Below are positions 1 to 5,179 of a stretch of DNA of 5,179 nt, piece by piece; position 1 is the first letter of the stretch, and every line of letters starts with the position of its first letter. Source of the DNA: Anaerolineales bacterium UBA1136. GTDB taxonomy: Bacteria > Chloroflexota > Anaerolineae > Anaerolineales > UBA11657. The position numbers and the translations under genes are program-made. The stretch is taken from positions 1-5,179 of the forward strand of contig DCAJ01000057.1 in NCBI GenBank assembly GCA_002311455.1. Reading direction: 5' to 3'. The notes below the pieces were generated by a model. That model had not been told where the DNA came from and ran no database searches. It was given only the letters and a program-made list of their open reading frames with translations.

Positions 1-771
1 GGCAGACGAAGTACTACTCGGACTGAAAGAAAACGGGGGCGTTATGTACAGGCTAGGCCTGCGAATGGTGAGCTGCAGGATATAGCATTTGACGCGACAT
101 TTCGTGCTGCTGCTCCATATCAGATTGACCGCACTGAGCAACTTAGGGATGTTGCGTTTGCAATACGAACAGAAGATCTTCATCGTAAAATTCGGGTACG
201 CAAGTCAGCCAACTTAGTCATATTTGTAGTGGATGCTTCATGGTCGATGGCTGTATCAGAACGCATGAGCGCTACTAAAGGCGCAATTGTTTCATTACTT
301 ACTGATGCGTATAAGAGGCGAGACAGAGTAGGGTTAATAGTGTTTCAGAAAAATGATGCAATATTGGTCTTACCGCCCACTGGTTCTGTACAGCTCGCAC
401 GTGTTGCATTGGCAGATATACCTGTAGGTGGTAAGACCCCTCTATCAGCTGGATTGACATTAGCACATAGAGTTATTGTGCAACAGCAGCTTTTGTACCC
501 CGATGTAGTACCTCTTATGATTTTACTAACTGACGGTGCTGGGAATGTATCTATGACAAACCGGTCTCCTAGGGAAGAAGAATATCAAGCTGCTACGCTT
601 TTGAATAAGCAAGGTATACGGAGCATAGTGATCAACATGGAGCATGCTGCTTTTGATCAAGGTCTTGCCCCTACTTTGTCTGAATATTTGGGTGCACCTT
701 GTCTTACATTACAGGAATTGAGAGCAGAGAATCTCTATGCCACTGTTAGGTACGAGCTTGATCAGCTCTAG
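1..771 (+). CDS. Magnesium/cobalt chelatase D-type subunit, VWA domain protein (C-terminal part, 5' truncated by window edge)
   Basis: The frame is open from base 1 to a TAG at 769-771, giving 256 residues with no start in the window. It is therefore the C-terminal part of a longer protein. Residues about 1-45 are an Arg-rich linker (GRRS, KRGRY) leading to a DATFRAAAP segment, typical of the region before the VWA domain in BchD/ChlD and the related cobaltochelatase-type proteins. The VWA domain follows: the MIDAS motif DASWS is at residues 78-82, GGKTPL supplies the MIDAS threonine at about 146, and LLTDG supplies the aspartate at about 178. The segments RRDRVGLIVF and LPPTGSV are also characteristic. 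By family knowledge, such subunits work with an AAA+ ATPase (I-type) partner or fused domain to insert Mg2+ or Co2+ into a tetrapyrrole in the cytoplasm. Any fused N-terminal ATPase domain would lie outside the window. Mg and Co cannot be told apart here. A GTG or ATG inside this stretch is not the real start, because homology continues upstream to the edge. The gene converges on pheA. Confidence 0.86.
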   Translation, partial: GRRSTTRTERKRGRYVQARPANGELQDIAFDATFRAAAPYQIDRTEQLRDVAFAIRTEDLHRKIRVRKSANLVIFVVDASWSMAVSERMSATKGAIVSLLTDAYKRRDRVGLIVFQKNDAILVLPPTGSVQLARVALADIPVGGKTPLSAGLTLAHRVIVQQQLLYPDVVPLMILLTDGAGNVSMTNRSPREEEYQAATLLNKQGIRSIVINMEHAAFDQGLAPTLSEYLGAPCLTLQELRAENLYATVRYELDQL

Positions 772-781
772 GAAATCTTCT
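772..781. other. Ten-base convergent intergenic gap without a clear terminator
   Basis: Only 10 bases separate the TAG of the chelatase gene and the TAA of pheA. Two 5-bp perfect inverted repeats lie at the junction: GAGCT/AGCTC at 754-768 and AATCT/AGATT at 774-788, each with a 5-base loop. Neither is GC-rich enough or followed by a T-run on either strand to be called an intrinsic terminator. Confidence 0.6.
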
Positions 782-1612
782 TTAGATTGTGCTGTCCGAT
801 TTGTAGGTTCCGAAGACACGCACGTCCGGAGCCATCTCACTGAGGTGGTCTAGAGCCCGTTGGCATCTATGTTCTTGTATGCTTCCTTCGAAATCTAGGT
901 AGAATATATAGTTAAAAGTCTCCGATGGAGTTGGCCTAGACTCTATTTTTGTGAGATTTATATCGCGCATTGCAAACACACCAACGGCTCGAAATAGAGA
1001 TCCAGGTGTAGTTCCTCCTTGGCTAAGCGTAAATGCAATGGAAGTCTTTGTTGATTCATGGGTGACTATTTCCGGTTCGCGGGCTAGGGCAAGGAATCGA
1101 GTGTAATTTTCCTTTGCATCCTCTATAGATTCGTCTAATATTTGCATGTTATAAAATTCTGCTGCAAGTCGTGATGCAATAGTGGCATGGTCACGGATAT
1201 CTGTCTCTGACAGTGTTTTGACAGCTCCGGCAGTATCGTAGGAAGCCTCACGTTCTACTCCTAATTTGTCTATGTATTTCTCACATTGGGCCAACGCTTG
1301 TGGATGGGATATTACCTTGCGAATATCCTTTATCTGTACACCTGGATGTGCAATCAAACAGTGTCTTACCCTAAATATTTTTTCTCCTACAATGGACAAT
1401 TGGTGTCTTTGCAATAAGTCATAATTGCGGTGTATGCTTCCAGCCAGTGAATTCTCAACAGGTATCATACCTTTTGTACAGTCACCATTGTCTACACTGG
1501 AAAAAACCGTGTCAAAAGTGCGGCAGGCTACCGGTACTATACTATGCCCAAAATGGGCTATAGCTGCTGCCTCTGAATATGCTCCTCTTTCACCTTGAAA
1601 TGCAACTCTCAT
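782..1612 (-). CDS. pheA: Prephenate dehydratase, monofunctional, with ACT regulatory domain
   Basis: This 276-residue protein converts prephenate to phenylpyruvate, water and CO2, the penultimate step of phenylalanine synthesis, in the cytoplasm. The catalytic region starts at once (VAFQGERGAYSE, residues 3-14), so there is no N-terminal chorismate mutase domain. Other family signatures are PVENSLAGSI at 51-60, SHPQALAQC at 102-110 and the catalytic TRF at 171-173. An ACT domain covers about 188-270. Its GSLF (204-207) and ESRP (224-227) motifs match the phenylalanine-binding GALV and ESRP motifs of the family, so feedback inhibition by phenylalanine is expected. Length is normal for monofunctional enzymes. 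The ATG overlaps the leuB stop as ATGA, and a GGAGA lies 10 bases upstream within leuB, so this start is well supported. It is the last gene of the operon; its TAA stop is 10 bases from the stop of the convergent chelatase gene. Confidence 0.97.
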   Translation of the reverse strand: MRVAFQGERGAYSEAAAIAHFGHSIVPVACRTFDTVFSSVDNGDCTKGMIPVENSLAGSIHRNYDLLQRHQLSIVGEKIFRVRHCLIAHPGVQIKDIRKVISHPQALAQCEKYIDKLGVEREASYDTAGAVKTLSETDIRDHATIASRLAAEFYNMQILDESIEDAKENYTRFLALAREPEIVTHESTKTSIAFTLSQGGTTPGSLFRAVGVFAMRDINLTKIESRPTPSETFNYIFYLDFEGSIQEHRCQRALDHLSEMAPDVRVFGTYKSDSTI

Positions 1613-2691
1613 GTAATATTTTTCTCCAACCTACTAATGATAGCTTTTGTCATCTGCTGGGTAGAAAGAGCATTTTCTTCTTGCAAGTCAATTGTACGAC
1701 ATCCGTCGTCCAGAGCTAAGCTTACCGCTGTCTCAATACATATGGCTTCTTGCTCTAGTTGAAGCGAATGACGTAACAATAGGGCTGCTGAGAGAATCAT
1801 ACCAATTGGATTGGCAATGCCCTTGCCAGCTATATCAGGTGCAGATCCATGAATAGGTTCATACAGCCCTGGTCCACTGTCACCCACTGATGCAGATGGA
1901 AGGTTACCCATAGATCCAGTGAGGACAGATGCTTCATCAGTCAGTATATCGCCAAACATATTGCTAGTGACCAATACGTCAAAATTGGATGGTTTTGTGA
2001 TTAGGTGCATCGCAGCTGCGTCAACCAACAAATGATTGAAACTAATAAGTGGATGATCATTTGCAACATCACTGGCGATTTGACGCCATAATCTAGATGA
2101 TTCAAGAATGTTTGCTTTATCAACCGAGGTGACTTTGCATTGCCGGTCTCGAGCTAGGTTACATGCTAATTGTACTATTCTTTTTACTTCATAATCCCAG
2201 TAGACCATGGAATCTACGGCTCGCATTTTTCCATCTTGATCGATACTGCGACAGCTTGGCTCACCATAATATATTCCTCCAGTTAATTCTCTTACTACTA
2301 GTATGTCTACATCCTTAAGCCGGTCATTTTTTAGTGGTGAAGACTCTTGCAGCTTTGGGTGTGTGCTTACTGGTCTTAGGTTGGCAAACAGACCCATTTC
2401 TTTTCGCAAAGTCAGAAGTCCTTGTTCCGGGCGAACTTTGGCGTTTGGATCATCCCATTTGAGTCCTCCAACTGCGCCTAGTAACACTGCGTCAGCATCT
2501 AGACAATCCGCTAGAGTTTCATCTGTAAGAGCCACACCATACTGGTCAATCGAAACGCCTCCCATCAAGTGTTCATCCATTTGAAAATCATGACCGAATT
2601 GACTAGATACTTTGTCCAATACTTGTTGCGCAGCGTTGGTGACTTCGGGACCGATACCATCACCTGGTAGTACAACGATATGTGCCTTCAT
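1609..2691 (-). CDS. leuB: 3-isopropylmalate dehydrogenase (also 3-methylmalate dehydrogenase)
   Basis: This 360-residue NAD-dependent beta-decarboxylating dehydrogenase oxidises 3-isopropylmalate to the 2-oxo acid that loses CO2 to give 4-methyl-2-oxopentanoate (leucine). Family members can also turn 3-methylmalate into 2-oxobutanoate (isoleucine). The N-terminal signature GDGIGPEV is at residues 10-17. Residues matching the characterised Thermus enzyme are visible: Arg96, Arg106 and Arg134 for substrate; Tyr141 and Lys192 for catalysis; Asp224, Asp248 and Asp252 for the metal ion. The NAD-binding loop HGSAPDIAGKGIANP (281-295) contains Asp286, the residue that favours NAD over NADP. RELTGGIYYGEP (134-145) marks IPMDH rather than isocitrate dehydrogenase. 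Length is normal and all key residues are present. The ATG overlaps the cimA stop (ATGA) and the TGA overlaps the pheA start (ATGA). No strong Shine-Dalgarno is seen before the start, so translation probably depends on coupling to cimA. Confidence 0.97.
   Translation of the reverse strand: MKAHIVVLPGDGIGPEVTNAAQQVLDKVSSQFGHDFQMDEHLMGGVSIDQYGVALTDETLADCLDADAVLLGAVGGLKWDDPNAKVRPEQGLLTLRKEMGLFANLRPVSTHPKLQESSPLKNDRLKDVDILVVRELTGGIYYGEPSCRSIDQDGKMRAVDSMVYWDYEVKRIVQLACNLARDRQCKVTSVDKANILESSRLWRQIASDVANDHPLISFNHLLVDAAAMHLITKPSNFDVLVTSNMFGDILTDEASVLTGSMGNLPSASVGDSGPGLYEPIHGSAPDIAGKGIANPIGMILSAALLLRHSLQLEQEAICIETAVSLALDDGCRTIDLQEENALSTQQMTKAIISRLEKNIT
1623..1627 (-). promoter_or_regulatory. Ribosome binding site of pheA within the end of leuB
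   Basis: On the minus strand this reads GGAGA, 10 bases before the pheA ATG at 1612-1610, inside the last codons of leuB. With the ATGA overlap it gives pheA both its own loading site and coupling to leuB translation. Confidence 0.65.
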
Positions 2692-4253
2692 GTTAAAACC
2701 AGCCCATACTCAATACCATCAATCAACGCTTGCCAACTTGCCTCGATAATGTTGGTGCTTGTTCCTACAGTACTCCAGCGTTCTTGTTCATTGTGCATAT
2801 CAATTAGCACACGCGTGAGTGATGCGGTTCCGTCACGTCCATCTAGAATTCGCACCTTGAAATCTGACAAATGCATTTCATTTAGTTTAGGATAGGAAGG
2901 TAAAAGAGCCTTACGCAATGCTATATTGAGAGCATTGACTGGTCCATTTCCATCACCTGCCGTGTGTATTTCCTCCTCGTTTACAAGTATTTTCACCAAT
3001 GATTCAGAGAACATTCCACGTCCCTGACGGTGTTGAACTGTGGCCGAGTAATCTATAAACTCGAATGGTGGCTTGTAGTCAGGTTGACGACGTTTTAGGC
3101 GTATTGCTACTGATGCTTCTGCTGCCTCAAATGAGAACCCTTGTGACTCTAACTCCTTGATTTCTGAAAGGACCTCTGTCACAGTTTCCTTGTTGTCTAA
3201 TCGCATTCCGAATTCTTCTGCTTTAGAATGCAAATTGCCGTGACCAGATAGTTCTGACACTACTGTACGCATTTCATTTCCTACAAGTTCAGGATTGATA
3301 TGTTGGTAGCTATGTGAGTTGCGTCGCATAGCAGCTACATGTATGCCACCCTTATGTGTAAACGCACTATGTCCCACATAAGACTGATGTTCATCAGGGG
3401 AGAGATTAGTGACCTCAGCTACAAAATGGGCTATGTCGTATAGTTCACTAAGGTTACCCTCCGGCAGACAGGTGATACCCATTTTTAGTTCTAGATCTGG
3501 CAGAATGCTACACAAATTGGCATTGCCGCACCGTTCTCCATAACCATTGATAGTGCCTTGAATATGTGTCACACCTTCGCGTACGGCTATGAGCGTGTTA
3601 GCAACAGCACATCCAGAATCATTGTGCGTGTGGATTCCTAAAGGAGTATTAAGTTGTTTTTTCACTTCGCGTATAACAGAAGCTATTTGCCATGGCATAG
3701 CGCCACCATTAGTGTCACAAAGCACGATTGTATCTGCACCTCCACTCTGAGCTGCCAGTATAGTCTCCATAGCATAAGCTAAGTCAGAGTAGTATCCGTC
3801 AAAAAAATGCTCCGCATCGTAAATGACTTCTTTTCCATGTTTTTTCAGGTGAGCTACACTTTGTTCAATGATACGCAGATTTTCTTCTTGTGTGGTCTTG
3901 ATCACATCAGTTACGTGTAGTTTCCACGATTTTCCTACTAGTGTACATGTAGGAGTGTTTGCTTGTAGTAATGCTTGTAAGTTATTATCTTCCTCTGGTT
4001 GAGAGCCGGCACGGCACGTAGATCCGAATGCAGTGATCTGCGCATTTTTAAGATCTAATTCGGTCATTCGATCAAAGAATTCAACATCTTTTGGGTTAGA
4101 TCCGGGCCATCCTCCTTCAACATAATCTAATCCAAGATCGTCAAGACGCTGTGCTATGCGAAGTTTGTCGTTACAGGAGAGGGATATTCCCTCGCGTTGT
4201 GTACCATCACGTAAGGTCGTATCGTAGATTTTTGTTGTACCTATTGCTGTCAT
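2688..4253 (-). CDS. cimA: (R)-citramalate synthase (LeuA-like, CimA type)
   Basis: This 521-residue enzyme condenses pyruvate with acetyl-CoA to (R)-citramalate, the entry step of threonine-independent isoleucine synthesis. The HMGL-like TIM barrel begins with YDTTLRDGTQ (residues 10-19; Arg15 and Asp16 catalytic/metal). Metal-ligand HTHND is at 208-212, and NGYGERCGN at 236-244. VEGGWPGSNPKD at about 45-56 is typical of the citramalate synthase family and separates it from ordinary 2-isopropylmalate synthase, where the glycine-tryptophan motif is absent. A linker with FTHKGGIH (298-305) leads to a C-terminal LeuA-type allosteric dimer domain at about 375-515, the expected isoleucine feedback site. 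The frame extends 25 codons upstream to another ATG at 4328, but that extension lies within leuD and is not family-like. The chosen ATG gives an ATGA overlap with leuD and a GAGG four bases upstream. Its stop overlaps the leuB start. A homocitrate or isopropylmalate synthase role is less likely. Confidence 0.94.
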   Translation of the reverse strand: MTAIGTTKIYDTTLRDGTQREGISLSCNDKLRIAQRLDDLGLDYVEGGWPGSNPKDVEFFDRMTELDLKNAQITAFGSTCRAGSQPEEDNNLQALLQANTPTCTLVGKSWKLHVTDVIKTTQEENLRIIEQSVAHLKKHGKEVIYDAEHFFDGYYSDLAYAMETILAAQSGGADTIVLCDTNGGAMPWQIASVIREVKKQLNTPLGIHTHNDSGCAVANTLIAVREGVTHIQGTINGYGERCGNANLCSILPDLELKMGITCLPEGNLSELYDIAHFVAEVTNLSPDEHQSYVGHSAFTHKGGIHVAAMRRNSHSYQHINPELVGNEMRTVVSELSGHGNLHSKAEEFGMRLDNKETVTEVLSEIKELESQGFSFEAAEASVAIRLKRRQPDYKPPFEFIDYSATVQHRQGRGMFSESLVKILVNEEEIHTAGDGNGPVNALNIALRKALLPSYPKLNEMHLSDFKVRILDGRDGTASLTRVLIDMHNEQERWSTVGTSTNIIEASWQALIDGIEYGLVLT

Positions 4254-4831
4254 GCTGCCTCGTAGGACTCTATTAGTGCTTCGTGCGAGAGAATGTAGCC
4301 AAGTTGGTCCACTCCAGTTAGAAGACACTTTTTTGCAAAACTATCGATTGGAAATGTTACATTAGTACCGGTAGGAATAGTTAAAGTCTGAGAGGCAAGA
4401 TCTATGGATACTTCTGACTCTGGTGATTGGGTGAATAATTCAAATAATGAGTGATGAATGTCTGTGTTCACAACTATAGGTAGGAGTGCGTTTTTCAAGG
4501 CATTGTTGCGGAAAATGTCTGCGAATGAGGTCGATATAACCGCATATATACCCCATGCAGTTAGAGCCCAAGGCGCATGCTCTCGCGAGGAACCGCACCC
4601 AAAGTTGTCACCAGCGAATAGGATTCTTGCATTCTGATTTTGTTGTTGATTTAGTACAAAATCAGGTTTGGCGGAACCATCACTATTGTAACGCCAGTCA
4701 GAGAAAAGTGCTTCTCCCAGACCGCTCTTGTCAGTTACCTTTAGGAACCGAGCTGGAATGATCTGGTCTGTGTCTATGTTCCGTTTAGATATTACAGCGA
4801 CTCTAGATTTGAGATAAGTGAATTTGGCCAT
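4250..4831 (-). CDS. leuD: 3-isopropylmalate/citramalate isomerase small subunit
   Basis: This 193-residue swivel-domain subunit pairs with LeuC to form the aconitase-like isomerase. It interconverts 2- and 3-isopropylmalate, and in the citramalate route converts (R)-citramalate via citraconate to 3-methylmalate. Signatures are NIDTDQIIPARFLK at residues 18-31, the substrate-binding loop NFGCGSSREHAPWAL at 76-90, and FADIFRNNALKNALLP at 103-118. The size matches the long bacterial LeuD (about 200 residues) rather than the short archaeal-type subunit of about 165. The frame also opens seven codons earlier, with an ATG at 4850-4852. The start at 4829-4831 is preferred because a good AGGGAGA sits 9 bases before it and the protein then begins MAKF just ahead of the conserved region. 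It follows the leuC stop by one base and its TGA overlaps the cimA ATG. Confidence 0.96.
   Translation of the reverse strand: MAKFTYLKSRVAVISKRNIDTDQIIPARFLKVTDKSGLGEALFSDWRYNSDGSAKPDFVLNQQQNQNARILFAGDNFGCGSSREHAPWALTAWGIYAVISTSFADIFRNNALKNALLPIVVNTDIHHSLFELFTQSPESEVSIDLASQTLTIPTGTNVTFPIDSFAKKCLLTGVDQLGYILSHEALIESYEAA
4258..4261 (-). promoter_or_regulatory. Short Shine-Dalgarno of cimA within the end of leuD
   Basis: On the minus strand this reads GAGG, four bases before the ATG at 4253-4251. The spacing is short, so it is probably a helper to re-initiation by ribosomes ending at the overlapping leuD TGA. It supports the internal start over the ATG at 4328. Confidence 0.45.
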
Positions 4832-4832
4832 T

Positions 4833-5179
4833 CTATAGCATCTCCCTAACATCTGATATTTCTCCCTTGAGTGCAGTTGCAGCTGCTGTTAAAGGAGATG
4901 CGAGGAATGTACGTGCACCTTTACCCTGTCGTCCTTCAAAATTCCTGTTGCTGGTACTTACAGCATATTGACCCGGTTCTACTTGGTCACCGTTCATTGC
5001 TATACACATGGAACAGCCCGCTTCACGCCATTCCGCACCTGCATTAGAGAATACTTTATCTAAGCCTTCAGATTCAGCCTGCATTTTCACTGATTGTGAA
5101 CCCGGTACTACTAACATTCTTACGTTGTCTGCAATCTGACGACCCTCTAGTATTTTTGCTGCTAAGCGCAAATCAGAGA
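4833..5179 (-). CDS. leuC: 3-isopropylmalate/citramalate isomerase large subunit (C-terminal part, 5' truncated by window edge)
   Basis: The last 114 codons of the gene are present, ending in TAG at 4833-4835. The frame remains open to the right edge, so no start is visible. The segment matches the C-terminal part of the bacterial aconitase-superfamily LeuC. It holds SDLRLAAKIL at the edge, VVPGSQSVK, and EWREAGCSMCIAMNGD, whose CxxC supplies two of the three cysteine ligands of the [4Fe-4S] cluster. STSNRNFEGRQG, with the conserved substrate-binding arginines, and FLASPLTAAATA follow. The third cluster cysteine would lie upstream, outside the window. With LeuD it catalyses the dehydration-rehydration isomerisation of isopropylmalate or citramalate. 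A start at the TTG at 5169-5171 is not credible because homology continues through it to the edge. It is the most upstream visible gene of the operon; the promoter is not in the window. Confidence 0.97.
   Translation of the reverse strand, partial: SDLRLAAKILEGRQIADNVRMLVVPGSQSVKMQAESEGLDKVFSNAGAEWREAGCSMCIAMNGDQVEPGQYAVSTSNRNFEGRQGKGARTFLASPLTAAATALKGEISDVREML
4841..4847 (-). promoter_or_regulatory. Ribosome binding site of leuD
   Basis: Read on the minus strand this is AGGGAGA, 9 bases upstream of the ATG at 4831-4829. It lies inside the last codons of leuC. It sits downstream of the alternative ATG at 4852 and so decides in favour of the shorter leuD reading frame. Confidence 0.75.

Noticed and set aside
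754..788. Two small inverted repeats (754-768 and 774-788) as a bidirectional terminator
   Set aside because: Each stem is only 5 bp, one is AT-rich, and no T-run follows on either strand. The first also lies within codons of the chelatase gene.
2303..2584. 93-codon plus-strand open frame antisense to leuB
   Set aside because: Its protein has low-complexity Ser/Arg/Pro-rich composition with no recognisable domain, and it lies wholly inside a leuB frame with intact motifs. It is a shadow frame.
2680..2895. 71-codon plus-strand open frame antisense to the cimA 3' end and the leuB start
   Set aside because: It covers the conserved end of the CimA dimer domain on the other strand. There is no convincing ribosome site or family resemblance.
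2688..4253. Reading the LeuA-like synthase as 2-isopropylmalate synthase (leuA)
   Set aside because: The EGGWPGSNPKD motif and the overall N-terminal pattern are those of the citramalate synthase family. The position in a leu cluster alone does not outweigh this.
4555..4761. 68-codon plus-strand open frame antisense to leuD
   Set aside because: It is opposite the most conserved part of LeuD and its protein resembles nothing known, so it is explained as a shadow.
5169..5171. TTG as the start of a short 112-residue protein
   Set aside because: LeuC homology continues through it to the window edge, so it is an internal leucine codon of a truncated gene.

Overview
The window is bacterial and almost wholly coding. 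One gene runs rightward and is cut off by the left edge. Five genes run leftward, and the first of these is cut off by the right edge. Base composition is moderately AT-rich by eye. Gene packing is very tight: three 4-base ATGA overlaps, one 1-base gap, and a 10-base convergent gap. No gene-free stretch longer than 10 bases was found. I saw no RNA gene, mobile element, CRISPR array or long repeat. The lineage cannot be fixed from the sequence alone. A compact genome with a cobaltochelatase-type VWA protein beside a leuCD-cimA-leuB cluster would fit a free-living Chloroflexota-like bacterium, but this is only a guess.

Layout: positions 1-771 (+) encode the C-terminal part of a magnesium/cobalt chelatase D-type protein with an intact MIDAS motif in a von Willebrand A domain. 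On the minus strand, in order of transcription from the right edge, are leuC (C-terminal part, 5179-4833), leuD (4831-4250), cimA (4253-2688), leuB (2691-1609) and pheA (1612-782).

The minus-strand genes form one probable operon. CimA condenses pyruvate and acetyl-CoA to (R)-citramalate. LeuC and LeuD form the isomerase that converts citramalate to 3-methylmalate. LeuB oxidises and decarboxylates that to 2-oxobutanoate, the isoleucine precursor. The four enzymes of the threonine-independent (citramalate) route are therefore contiguous. LeuCD and LeuB can also serve leucine synthesis if a 2-isopropylmalate synthase exists elsewhere. The last gene, pheA, encodes a monofunctional prephenate dehydratase with an ACT domain, which makes phenylpyruvate for phenylalanine. 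It is coupled to leuB by an ATGA overlap, so phenylalanine and branched-chain amino acid genes appear to share a transcript.

Overall this is a well-conserved biosynthetic region. I do not see an undescribed system. The points most worth a second look are the chain of overlapping starts, the co-transcription of pheA, the missing terminator between the convergent genes, and a tryptophan inside the MIDAS motif of the chelatase protein.
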